The notes beneath the pieces are model-generated. The model saw nothing but the letters and a program-made list of their open reading frames with translations, was not told the DNA's origin and did not search any database. From Paracamarosporium sp. OC-R06-R3 (taxonomy: Eukaryota > Ascomycota > Dothideomycetes > Pleosporales > Didymosphaeriaceae), in assembly GCA_019828545.1 (NCBI GenBank), contig JACVRA010000580.1, positions 1 to 10,065 on the forward strand: a stretch of DNA of 10,065 nt, written 5' to 3'. The translations under genes and the position numbers were made by a program. Shown piece by piece: positions 1-8,490 of this stretch; position 1 is the first letter of the stretch, and each line of letters begins with the position of its first letter.

Positions 1-158
1 GGCTATAGTAGAGGTTGCCTAGATTGTTGACTGTGTCTAGCGTTGACGTGTGCTTAGGGCCTAGTGCTTCCTCATAGCCTTGCAGCGCCCGCTCGTACAT
101 CTTCTGTGCCTCTGCCAGCTTGCCTTGGTCTGCGTAGAGGATGCCTAGATTGTGAGTG
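1..158 (-). repeat. Start of 42-residue TPR (kinesin light chain type) repeat array, truncated
   Basis: Residues 809-860 read THNLGILYADQGKLAEAQKM and continue through YERALQGYEEALGPKH, followed by a second unit beginning VNNLGNLYYS. The paired N.LG.LY cores 42 residues apart show tandem TPR units. The array continues outside the window, so copy number is unknown. Confidence 0.85.
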
Positions 159-2724
159 CCGCGAAGGACTACCGTTATCTCCTCAACACCGTTCGCGTCT
201 GCTCCATGACTTCCGTTGTAACCAGACACTTGAAACAGCTGAACATTCGCAACATGTGCAGAGCATGCTTGGGCATGAGGGAGGAGTCGACGCTGCAGAG
301 CCGGCCAGTCGCTCTTCGACTGCGTTGGTACAGCGCACCCAACAACAACCATCGCAACCCGCCCGAGCTCGCGCCCCAAGTGTTTGCCTTGGTGGTGATA
401 CGCCCACCTGTGCACCACTGGGTGCGTCGCATAAGTCTGTAGCTTTTCCATCTTCTCAACTAGGGAATAGTTGCGCAGTAGCCGCATCGCCTGGCTGAAC
501 GCTAGCCCGCTGCTCGCGATCTCCCCGACCCATGCTGACAGCATCTTCGCAGTACCCGTCGAGGCTTCACATGCATCTGCAAACAGTCCGTGCCACAGGT
601 CTTTGTTGTCGAGAAACGACCACAGCAGCAGCAAGTTGGCCGTATGCTCGTGCTTGTTGCGGATCGCCTGGTACGAGATGGCCCACGTCGTCCACACGCT
701 GCGGTTTGGGTAGTCTTGCAGCGGCGTATCTGCTGCACCGTCTGTTGCACAATCTGCATTCATCAGCTCGCTCCACTGCTGCTCGTAGAAGTGCAGATAC
801 GTCTCAAACCCCACTCCGCTCTCTTGCAGATAGGCGCCTGCCTGGGCGATCGCCAATGGTAGGCCATCCAGCAGCTGCAGCAAACGCTCGCCCTCGCTCG
901 TTTCTGTGCTCATGGTCGTCAGCTTCAGAAGATCATGCTGGCTCACCAGCAGAGTATGCTTACCGTATGTCCCCTCATACCACGTCTTCAGTATCGCCTG
1001 CGCCTGCTCGCCATCTACCTTGCCCAACTGCTGCGGCGTCTTGTCCAGCTGCCCCAGCTTCGCCAGCCGTGTCGTGATCAGCACAGTGCCATGATCGGCG
1101 CCCGGGAGGTAGTGCTTTATGTCGTATGCGTCAGGATCGCCACCTTGCTTGCTGTACTCCCGGTCGACGTTGTCGAAGATGAGCAGCCAAGCGCCATTCT
1201 CGGGCCGCGAGAGCCAGCCCATCACGTCCTTCACTACCGCATCCACGTCCACGCCGCTCTCTGTAGCATAGCCCCTACTCGCCTCAAGTATCTGGCCTTG
1301 AGGGATTCTGTCCGCGCAGCTGGCGATGCTCCGCTTCAGGCTGTCCTCGCTGCGTCCATCTAGCCAGAGCACTGCGCTGAACCGCCGGTGGTGTCGCCGC
1401 GCAAACTCCACCACCAGCTGCGTCTTGCCTATGCCGCCCAGGCCGTGCAGCACGTGGATCTTCTGTCGGCCGCTTGACTTGCGTCTAGGCAAGACCGCTT
1501 GCTCAAGCTTCTCCATCTCCGCCGGTCGGTCCACGAACTCGCTCACTCGTGGTACGCCCTTCAGGCTAAAGGCGACATAGTATTCTCCACAGTCTACACA
1601 TTATTTAGCTATGTGTCCCAGATACAGTCCACACATTGAAACTAACACGCTCTGCTTGCGATGCTGCCTGCACACGCCTGCATCTGCGTGTGCACCGCCT
1701 GCCTCCCGATGTACCTGCGCGTCACCGCTGCTATCTCCTTCACCTTCTTCGCCTCCTCTAGTCCGATTTCCTCCAGGCCCCGGTCCACGTTGAACCGGTA
1801 GTACCGCCCTGTGCTACCTAGCGCCAGCCGCTCGCGCTGGAACTGCTCCGCTGTTACCTCTGTCTCTGTTGCAATGGCCACCAGCGTCGCGCCAATATGC
1901 AGCACGTCGTCCTTGAACGGCTTTAGCGACGGTACCCCCGTCCCAATTGACACCAGGCACTTAATCTTGTCCTCTAGCGGCTCTGGGCCCCACGTCTGCT
2001 GTGCTTGGTCCCATACCTTGCGCACTGGGTTGTTCGCGCCCGTCGCCCCGTCCAAGAACTCTTCGCCAAACTGGCCGACTGTGATCGGGTCGAAGAAAGA
2101 CGAGGCCGCTGACGTCGCCCGGCAGGCTTCCCAGATTGTCACGCTGTTTAGCAGATCGCTGTTGCCGCGCGGCGTGCGGTAGCTCGTGAGGCAGACCGTC
2201 TCGCCAGTCTCCTTGCTTGTCGCGCACACGAAGCTAGGTTGTTAACATAATCTAAGAGATGACTTAATGGACATACACTTTGCAGGTAGTGTTAGGCTCG
2301 TCGTTGAGCAGTGCGTCCTCCGGCAGGCCCTGCTGCGTCACAACCTCTCTCACAGCCCGCGCCAGCTCCTCTGAATCGAAACGGCCCTGGATCTGGCCCT
2401 TGACTGTCACCCGGTGTCGCGTCTTGCGGAACACGCGCTCCGAAAGCTTTAGGTACGCGGTGATGCAGTCCGCTACGCTCATCCGCAGCCGGCCTAGCAT
2501 GATGGCGATAAGTCTGTAGAGTCAGTCGAGGAGCTACGCGTTCTACAACGAGCCACTCACCCGCCGGTGCTGGTCCCGCCGATCATGTCAAAGTACTCGC
2601 ACGGCTTCGGCGGCGCGTCGGGGTCGACAGCCTCCATCAGCTGCCTGAGGATCATCAGCGTAGACAGGCCGCGCACGCCGCCGCCGTCGAGCGCCAGCAG
2701 GCGGAGCTCGGTGCCGGGCATCAT
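1..2724 (-). CDS. Patatin-like phospholipase / NB-ARC / TPR protein (fungal NLR), 3' end cut by window edge
   Basis: Seen: four exons, 2724-2561, 2513-2277, 2233-1647 and 1593-1, join in phase to 860 codons without a stop. The patatin domain (about residues 5-310) has DGGGVRG at 13-19 (oxyanion hole), GTSTG at 50-54 (nucleophile Ser52) and DGA at 195-197 (Asp195), so the Ser-Asp dyad is intact. NB-ARC follows with P-loop GLGGIGKTQ at 380-388, Walker B-like LLIFDNVD at 466-473, TVLITTR at 499-505 and GLPLAIA at 573-579. A 42-residue kinesin-light-chain-type TPR starts near 809 and a second is cut by the edge. Known: in fungal NLRs the NB-ARC acts as a nucleotide-dependent switch, TPRs sense ligand and the patatin end is a lipid hydrolase. 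Start: ATG at 2724, the first after an in-frame upstream TAG; ATG 2721 follows directly. The gene is visibly GC-richer than the rest of the window. The product is probably cytosolic; its ligand cannot be read from sequence. Confidence 0.92.
1594..1646 (-). other. Intron 3 of the NLR gene (53 bp), between patatin and NB-ARC
   Basis: Donor GTTAGT, acceptor TGTAG, with an A-rich GCTAAAT possible branch site 16 to 22 bases before the acceptor end. Phase 1. It removes an in-frame TAG and joins the patatin C-terminal helix region to YYVAFSLKGVPRVSEFVDR, the usual lead-in to a fungal NB-ARC domain. Confidence 0.82.
2234..2276 (-). other. Intron 2 of the NLR gene (43 bp)
   Basis: Donor GTATGT and acceptor CCTAG, phase 2. 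Splicing yields CKVFVCATSKETG, the expected patatin strand. Unspliced, the frame stops at TAA a few codons past the donor. Confidence 0.88.
2514..2560 (-). other. Intron 1 of the NLR gene (47 bp)
   Basis: On the minus strand the donor is GTGAGT and the acceptor ACAG. Splicing is phase 2 and restores the run GGTSTGGLIAIMLGRLRM across the nucleophile elbow of the patatin domain, which strongly supports the call. Reading through the donor gives an immediate in-frame TGA. Confidence 0.9.
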
Positions 2725-3420
2725 GGATAGAGGTGACTAGGGGAGTTTGAAGATGCGTGGCTCAGGCTGCCGTCAAGAACGAAGCGCTCAGGTTGTCGAG
2801 TCATGTGTTTTGATTGACATCGCGGTGACTGCCTCAGGGAGCCAGGTTGAGGCTACGTTTTCACCCCCAGCGCGTACGGCTGAGCTGGCTGACTGGCTGG
2901 CTGCGTGGATGTGCATGGTCGGCATGGGGATGCGTGCTAACCGGGGGCGGGTCGTGCGAGGCGTACGTGGGGGGAATGTTTCAGTAGCAGTAAAACTACA
3001 CAATGCACAAGTAGTGCAGAAAGTGCCGTTCAGGATTGTAACTGCTCTCAAGCTCTGTGGGTCCAAAGGGAATGACATTAAGTGATGTGCAGGTAGATCA
3101 TGGAGGCAGATTACGGTGTTTCTGCAACAACGATGAGCGGGTCCTATGTCGTCTGACACTAGAGCTATCTAGGTAAAGCGGACAGTAAACGAAGCAGGGG
3201 TCAGTATGGGATGAAAACTGGGTCGCGCGGAAACTGCAATTGCAAGCGGCTGTAGCTACGCGACATCACAATATCTGACCCATCCACGGTAGGCTTGTTC
3301 AAAGGGGATTAGAAACTAAGAAATCAGCTTTAGCCGGTTCGATCGACAAGTATTCTTTGTGTCTCATCGACGGTTTCCGTTAACTGGAACCATTATATTT
3401 CGTGATTGGCCAGCACTCAA

Positions 3421-3540
3421 AGATGAGAAGTAGACAGCAGGATCCACAACAAAAAGCAGAACAGAAAGCTCAACAAAGAATAAAATAGAAGCACAACAAA
3501 ATGAAAAGCAGCCAGCAGGGAGCAGCTAACAGGGAGCATC
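3421..3540. other. T-poor, A/G-rich tract (pyrimidine-rich on the minus strand)
   Basis: Only about 9 of 120 bases on the plus strand are T, an obvious strand asymmetry. On the minus strand this is a T/C-rich tract of the kind common in fungal promoters and leaders, but it is about 700-800 bp upstream of the NLR start. Read on the plus strand it resembles an A/C-rich leader ending in CAAAATG at 3501. Confidence 0.6.
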
Positions 3541-3680
3541 TGCCCACTCACCTTGCGTTAAAACCGCTCGAGCAGTCCACCCATACCCTTACCATACTAC
3601 AATGTGCCTTGTTGTCTTCCTTGATCGATCAAGGAGCGACGATATCCCAGTCACTCGACAAATCAGAGTCAGAGCCATAG
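3501..3680 (+). CDS. Possible 59-aa small ORF after an A-rich leader (doubtful)
   Basis: ATG at 3501 has a favourable fungal context (CACAACAAA before ATG) and the frame ends at TAG 3678-3680. The peptide begins MKSSQQGAAN and ends LDKSESEP. It has no signal peptide, membrane segment or domain I recognise. The only support is the leader-like composition before it; chance is a real possibility. Confidence 0.15.
   Translation: MKSSQQGAANREHLPTHLALKPLEQSTHTLTILQCALLSSLIDQGATISQSLDKSESEP
3618..3635. repeat. 18-bp perfect palindrome
   Basis: The sequence TCCTTGATCGATCAAGGA equals its own reverse complement. It could be a dimeric protein-binding site or chance. No known fungal motif is assigned. 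Confidence 0.6.
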
Positions 3681-4083
3681 GACGAAAGATCTCCCACTTT
3701 ATATTCAACTGGGGAGAAGATGATCGCCGCCAATTTACTCGCTCACCTTCGCCTCCACTGCCCTCCTACCAAGCCGCTATAGCTTCATCAGAATGATCAC
3801 ATAGCCTCCTAAAAGTCAAAGCTAAGGTGCTCACACCTCTTACCGCCATGAAGCAGCTATAATTGAAGAAAGGCCTACGACTTAAACTTGCTAGAGGAAT
3901 TTGCCAGAGCACGAAGACACTCAGTCTAGTACAATATAGGGCGACATGGGGTGTGGGTAAATGTGTTTACCGATAAGCATCTTAATGGGTCGTCAATTGA
4001 TAATTTCCATTGCGTGGTGTGGACTTGATGATCGAGCGATGGTGTTGCCGTACTGTAGTTATGTCGCGAACTATGCAATTTAC

Positions 4084-4678
4084 CTAAGATAGTATAAGGA
4101 CATGTATATTTTGACCGTCTCGACGAACCCTGGCGTGGTCGGCACTGTAGGCGAGTCGCTGGTTGCCAAGTTCAGGTTGTTGCGGATTCCAAGGGCGTTG
4201 GCTTGCTCCAGCTCCACGTACTAAGGTCACGATATCCCTACATACACACAGTTCTGCCAGACACTGGGCAGTTTGACTAAACACGTCTTCATCGGTGAGT
4301 CGAATGTCTTTTCCTTGCAGCAAAACTTTGACTCTTGCTTTATAGCTATTCTCCGCTGTCTGCATCAAAGGAATTTGGTGGTAAACGTTTCTGGCATTGA
4401 GTTCGGTATCAAGGGCGATGATTAGCCTTGAAACCTTGCTGCGATGATCACCTACTAAATGAAGTGCTGGTTAACCTCAGCTGTAAGGGGTAAGTCGACG
4501 ATTTCTTCATCTCTATCGAGTGCAGCTGAGCACAAATCAGATCTATTGAAGTTGGAGTCCACGTAAGTGCTCGCAAGCACACTTTCGGCTGTAGCAGCTT
4601 GTCTGCTATGTGTTGCTTCTAGCAGGGTAATGTTGACATAACAAACGACGTTCTCGGGGGTGTAACTACCTAGTTTGG
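4084..4678 (-). pseudogene. Possible degraded coding relic, unidentified
   Basis: Two minus-strand frames abut. One is open from about 4678 to a TAG near 4460 and reads protein-like (NVVCYVNITLLEATHSRQAA early, DEEIVDLPLTAEVNQ late). The other is open from 4470 to TAG at 4084 (about 128 codons, with LHLVGDHR near its start and ending HVLILS). The frames differ by one base and overlap at the junction, as expected for a single-base indel in an old gene. There is no convincing start codon, splice-site set or recognisable domain, and runs of this length are not rare by chance in six frames. Confidence 0.18.
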
Positions 4679-4720
4679 CCTAAAAGAGTATAGCGCCGGA
4701 TATTCTGTGAAGAAAATCTA

Positions 4721-4813
4721 CACTACGAAGGAGCTCGTTTTCATTGATTATTCAGCCTGAGTGGAATCAGCGCTGTGACTGAATAACCAACGAAAACGAG
4801 CTCCGTCATAGTG
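4721..4813. mobile_element. MITE-like element with 35-bp terminal inverted repeats and TA flanks
   Basis: The left arm 4721-4755 (CACTACGAAGGAGCTCG...) and the right arm 4779-4813 are inverted copies differing at 4 of 35 positions, three of them transitions. Only 23 bp lie between them. The dinucleotide TA flanks both outer ends (4719-4720 and 4814-4815), as expected for a Tc1/mariner-type target duplication; the 3-bp flanks do not match, which argues against a CACTA-type element despite the CACTA terminus. No coding capacity, so non-autonomous. It sits 134 bp before the F-box start codon and may contribute to, or disturb, that promoter. Without other copies it could also be a stand-alone hairpin. 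Confidence 0.6.
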
Positions 4814-4947
4814 TAAGCGCGGTGAGACGTGCTGACGCCTAAGATAGGATCTCAATCTCCGAACGTGGCAATGCCGACCGGCTTTACAAAGGCACATCTG
4901 GCGCGTTTCTTATCTGCACCAACATCATTATCCATCTCATCAACATC
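4814..4947 (+). promoter_or_regulatory. Proximal upstream region / 5' leader of the F-box gene
   Basis: This is the 134-bp gap between the MITE-like repeat and the F-box start. The last 30 bases are rich in CATCA/ATC units (ACATCATTATCCATCTCATC), a C/T/A-rich leader typical of fungal genes, ending AACATC before ATG. No clear TATA box is seen between the repeat and the ATG. Confidence 0.4.
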
Positions 4948-6408
4948 ATGGCGTCTTTTCATAGCTGCCCTACGGAGCTCATAGACTCAATCCTCGAGCA
5001 GGTGTCATTCCAAGACCTTGTCGCCGTGAGTCTCGTGAGCAAAAAGCTACACGGATACGCAACGCCATTACTATATTCTCGAATTGACTTTAGTATACAT
5101 CGAGATAATCCACGCCCTATAATCCACCTTTCTCGAAGCATCTTCAACAAGCCTGAGCTAGCGACATATATCAACTCTGTGCGTTTGCGCGATGGCGAAG
5201 AGTGTATTCAGAGGCTTCACTGGGAAACCTGGAATTACCGGCTGTGGACGCCTAAAGCGTGTCCACCGCAGCCGACAGACGGGATGGCCGAATTTGTCTC
5301 ATTCGTTGCGAACTCTGGCCTATCATATGCCGATCTTTGGATTGAGAAACTGCGCGCAGGCGATTTGAATGCTTTTGTGGCATTATTGCTGTCAAAACTG
5401 TCCAACCTTACAAGTCTTCGCGTTGGGTACGCAGTTGTCGCGCCATACATTGAGCCGAAGGAATACACAATGTTCCCACCAGAAACTGCAGGCGAGAACC
5501 AGTTTCTTGGTAAAATTTTCCAATCTGCCGTTTTTGATATGTCAAACCACAGGCTTTCTCGATTTCAGCACCTCAAGGAGATCTCATTCCCCGGCCCTAT
5601 GGAGACTGACCCTGGACGAAATCCGGACTTTTGCAACTCTCAGGACATGATGGCTCTTCTTAGCCTGCCGTCAATACGCAGCATCTCGGGCTGGTCTCTG
5701 ACCCCTAGCTCCTTGCCGTTCACCTGGCCATCGGACCCACCAAATCCGGATCATCTTACATCACTATCCCTTTCGTTCGTCCACGTTGACTTTTTGGCAC
5801 AAATCCTTGAAAGGACTCGGGTTCTAAAATGTCTGAGCTGGGAATGGATATACATACGCGACGTCGATCCACGAATTACTGAAACTATTGATCTTGACAG
5901 ATTTGTTGAAGCATTGAGGCCAATTCAAGATACCCTTGAGGACCTCACTATCAGTGCCACCAATACTTACGCATGGGACAACGAATTAGACTTGCCAATG
6001 ATTCACACTCGAGGATCTTTGACTGGTTTAAATAGCTTCATTAACATCAAGCGATTTAAAGCGCCATTCGGGCTGTTGCTTCCAGATTGGAATGGCAATG
6101 GAATGGAAACGAGACGGCTAGAAGATAGCATACCTCCTAACGTTGAAGTTGTGACGGTCACGGATGGAACGGAGCCAGACTCCTATTCTTACAGCGATGA
6201 AGGCGAAATGGATAAGCTTCGATCCTGGATTACTGAGACTGCATCGACGAGAACACCACATCTCGTCGAAGTTTGTTTCTATCTAGTGTATGGTTCTGAC
6301 ACGATTACATATGAGCGATATAACGAATTCGAGGAAGTTTTTGAGGGAACGAGTTTGAAGCATAGAATCATTAAAGAGGAGGATGAACAACCCTGGGAAG
6401 AAGTATGA
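4948..6408 (+). CDS. Fungal F-box protein (intronless)
   Basis: Seen: 486 aa in one exon. The N-terminal F-box (about residues 7-46) begins CPTELIDSILEQVSFQDLVA and continues through SLVSKKLHGYATPLLYSRI. The remainder is a long helical/strand region with leucine-rich-like segments (FQHLKEISF, HLTSLSLSFVHVDF, TLEDLTI) and the pattern GSLTGLNSFINIKRFKAPFG followed by IPPNVEVVTV, familiar from many ascomycete F-box proteins. The C-terminus is acidic (EEDEQPWEEV). Known: F-box proteins bind Skp1 and recruit substrates to SCF ubiquitin ligases; fungal genomes carry large, fast-evolving families. The substrate is unknown. ATG 4948 is chosen because the F-box starts only six residues later and the context AACATCATGG is good. 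It is AT-richer than the NLR gene. Confidence 0.88.
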   Translation: MASFHSCPTELIDSILEQVSFQDLVAVSLVSKKLHGYATPLLYSRIDFSIHRDNPRPIIHLSRSIFNKPELATYINSVRLRDGEECIQRLHWETWNYRLWTPKACPPQPTDGMAEFVSFVANSGLSYADLWIEKLRAGDLNAFVALLLSKLSNLTSLRVGYAVVAPYIEPKEYTMFPPETAGENQFLGKIFQSAVFDMSNHRLSRFQHLKEISFPGPMETDPGRNPDFCNSQDMMALLSLPSIRSISGWSLTPSSLPFTWPSDPPNPDHLTSLSLSFVHVDFLAQILERTRVLKCLSWEWIYIRDVDPRITETIDLDRFVEALRPIQDTLEDLTISATNTYAWDNELDLPMIHTRGSLTGLNSFINIKRFKAPFGLLLPDWNGNGMETRRLEDSIPPNVEVVTVTDGTEPDSYSYSDEGEMDKLRSWITETASTRTPHLVEVCFYLVYGSDTITYERYNEFEEVFEGTSLKHRIIKEEDEQPWEEV

Positions 6409-6955
6409 TAATAGTCTGAGAAGCTCTAGGGATCATGTACTAGTAGCAAACTGAGAGAGTAAACAAAATGGGATTGTAAGCACCACTTGTATGAGGGATG
6501 CATGTACTCACCCTTTATTACCATCTCAACCTTTATGGCCACAACCCACAAGATTCCCGCTTATTTGATAAAGAAAACCTATTTAAGCACCACTAATATG
6601 TCTCTCATCTTCAAATTGATCATTAATCGAGTCATCGTATTTGCTCTTTCTTACATTGGGCACGTCAGCCCGTTACAGGAAAAAAACTTACGAGATACGA
6701 CTGCTGTAGGGTTCTCGCTGAGAATGAATATGAAGATTGTTGAGAAGGTGGACCAGGGAGACCAGGGAGACGACCCTTTCATACATGAAATATGGGTATT
6801 CTAAACAAAGCCATAACTAACAGACTCTAAAAGAAAGACAAAATAACGCGCTTGGTAGTAAAATACATGAAACAGTTATGCTCTTATCTAACCCCTCTAA
6901 ACCCCTGACGACATGTGGTACCGATAAAGCATAGGTCGACTAAATTCCTAATTTC
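6409..6955. other. Intergenic region between convergent genes
   Basis: The F-box gene (plus) and the secreted-protein gene (minus) converge here, so both 3' UTRs and polyadenylation signals should lie inside. A short tandem duplication (ACCAGGGAGA twice, about 6752-6771) is present. An open frame at 6598-6804 is listed separately as doubtful. Confidence 0.6.
6598..6804 (+). CDS. Possible 68-aa ORF with hydrophobic N-terminus (doubtful)
   Basis: Starting from ATG 6598 the peptide has a hydrophobic stretch (MSLIFKLIINRVIVFALSY) that could act as a signal or anchor, followed by a 45-residue hydrophilic tail with VDQGDQGDDPFIHEIW. The frame extends further upstream to ATG 6487. No cysteines in the tail, no domain, and it lies in a 3'-3' gap where little coding is expected. 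Kept only as a candidate. Confidence 0.15.
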   Translation: MSLIFKLIINRVIVFALSYIGHVSPLQEKNLRDTTAVGFSLRMNMKIVEKVDQGDQGDDPFIHEIWVF

Positions 6956-7838
6956 TCATTGTACAGGTGAAACGAAGGACAACGTATCCCTAGGGGTTTT
7001 TACCCAGCCTTGTTTGTCGTACGCAGCCGGCTGTTCGTCCACGCTGACTTCTCTTTCGATGATCTTGTCTGCTCCAACGATCTCATTACAGCCACCGCCC
7101 TTTATTCATTCGAGTAAGTTACAGTTTCGCTAATAGTTATTGAATCGGAAAAAAACTCACATTCGGCTTTGAACACGGGGGATGGACCTTAAGATCCTGC
7201 CCAGCTACGGTCTCGTAAGCCTTCCATTTGTTCTTGGAGATGATGGTAACAGTGACGATGTTTGCCTCCTGGATAGGTGAATTCGGATGTAAACGCTGGT
7301 AGATCTGGGAAGCGGTCATCTCTCCGCACTTGGCTTCGTTGGATTTGACGTCGGTAATGCACGTATCGACTAGATCTGAAAAAACCTTGTCACGAGTGTA
7401 CGTGAGAGCTGTGCCACCTTTCTGTGAGCTAGCCAGGATAACTTCATCGCGGTAGTGGAAGACCGTCATCACCTGGGGGAGATGCTCCGTGGCCACGTTG
7501 TACTGTCTCGCACTGCTGAGCATGTCCATGTAACCGTCCATGGCGATTTGAACGAGCTGGCCATCGGTAAGCGTGCCGGTCCCACTGTAATGCGCTGTGA
7601 AGACGAGTCGGTTTTCCAGCGTCGATTGTGACTGTGGCTTTCCTTCGATCACGTCCTCGGCACCGGCTAGAGCTAGGCCGTAATCGAGCTCTACTTTGGT
7701 CTTGCTTGTGAGTGCAGGACTGTGATAGCTTGTCAGAGTGGGTGGTGGAATATTTTTCTTTTTGACAGCCTCTGCGGCATTTTCGAAGCACAATAAGATA
7801 TGGAGTAACAAGGGAAAAAGCTGATAAAAGAAACGCAT
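6956..7838 (-). CDS. Secreted protein of unknown function with CGE/PC..C deaminase-like pattern
   Basis: Seen: exon 1 is 7838-7161 (226 codons) and exon 2 is 7099-6956 (47 aa and TGA), giving 273 aa. The N-terminus MRFFYQLFPLLLHILLCFEN looks like a signal peptide, cleavage near residues 22-24. The mature part has KCGEMTA (Cys171, Glu173) at a helix start, then strand-like ANIVTVTII, then HPPCSKPN (Cys222) and, after the intron, GGGC (Cys230). A CxE followed by PC and a further Cys is the order of zinc ligands and proton shuttle in cytidine-deaminase-like folds, but here the last two cysteines are eight apart instead of three, so this is inference. Reading on without splicing gives a 233-aa product ending FFPIQ. 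The gene diverges from the secreted RNase-like gene at 8791. No firm family is recognised. Confidence 0.7.
7100..7160 (-). other. Intron in the secreted-protein gene (61 bp)
   Basis: Donor GTGAGT directly after the Asn226 codon, phase 0; acceptor AAAG before GGCGGTGGCTGT. An alternative GAG acceptor (intron 7082-7160, 79 bp) would drop six residues, GGGCNE; a 31-bp version ending TTAG seems too short. The 61-bp form is preferred because it keeps Cys230 and GCNEIVGADKIIE in frame. The exon downstream stays open for 47 codons. Confidence 0.6.
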
Positions 7839-8490
7839 GTTGAAGAAAAATACTAAGAATGTAAAGAACGTAAAGACGAGATTTGACTGATGATCCGGTT
7901 GAGCCTAAGAGGGCAGATGTTATCCATCTTATAATAGAAAACCTACATCTGCTCAAAATTGCAATTATACATGTCGGAAAGGTTCTCGACACCTGCAATG
8001 CCCGATGTCCGAATGCCCTCCACTACCTAGGCCTTACACAGACGCTTTTTCTCCGTTTTGTCTCCCGCCAAGAATGCATCAGCCTTTGCGACCGAAGTCG
8101 CGGCATTACAAACTCAACAACTAAACCGAGTTTCATGAAATACTTCGGCAGCACGAGCGTTGCACAGCTGCACAGCTATTGAAAGTGGAGTCGAGATCCA
8201 TCAGCATGCTGACTGCGCTTTGGCCACCAAATCTGACACCGTACCTGAATGGGGCATGCGGCTCTAGTGGTTTTTAGGTGGGCTCGCGACATTTTCAACA
8301 TATTGAGTCTTTGTAGCTTAGTCAAAATTCAAGAAGTGTAGTACCCAGCTTACTTCGCCTACAAGATCCGAAGTCCGCAACACTATCACGACAGCAAACT
8401 ACCACGGCGTCGGAAAACGGACATGTGGGTACTCAGGTCTTGCAGCGGGTGGAAATACTGCGGCAGCTGATGTAGCCTGGATTAATTTCG

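Larger units (their letters stand above)
2725..4718. other. 2-kb gene-poor intergenic region upstream of the NLR gene
   Basis: No convincing intact gene lies here on either strand. The part next to 2724 must hold the NLR promoter and 5' leader. Open frames of about 110-120 codons at 2747-3085 (plus) and 2788-3159 (minus) overlap each other and lack recognisable domains. The region does contain a T-poor purine tract (3421-3540), a small ORF (3501-3680), an 18-bp palindrome (3618-3635), an acidic tail-like reading (3629-3709) and a weak degraded coding stretch (4084-4678), listed separately. Confidence 0.7.

Noticed and set aside
175..459. Apparent frame change in the minus strand near 460 suggesting a broken NLR
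   Set aside because: Direct reading of the minus strand keeps a single open frame from 1593 to 1; the other minus-strand open frames here are out of phase with it.
64..1793. Several plus-strand open frames opposite the NLR gene
   Set aside because: They are shadows of a GC-rich minus-strand exon whose translation shows continuous NB-ARC and TPR motifs.
2747..3159. Open frames on both strands upstream of the NLR gene (112 and 123 codons)
   Set aside because: They overlap each other, lack domains or signal features, and occupy the expected NLR promoter.
4400..4470. LVGDHR string resembling motif III of SF1 helicases
   Set aside because: No Walker A, DEAD/DEAG-type box or other helicase motif is found nearby, and the downstream sequence does not continue as a helicase.
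4721..4813. Reading the inverted repeat as a CACTA-type (CMC) transposon end
   Set aside because: CACTA elements make 3-bp target duplications, and the 3-bp flanks (CTA and TAA) do not match; the TA flanks fit a mariner-type element better.
7130..7160. 31-bp intron ending TTAG in the secreted-protein gene
   Set aside because: Shorter than introns known to splice in filamentous fungi, and it yields only a seven-residue tail, while the 61-bp alternative opens a 47-codon exon.
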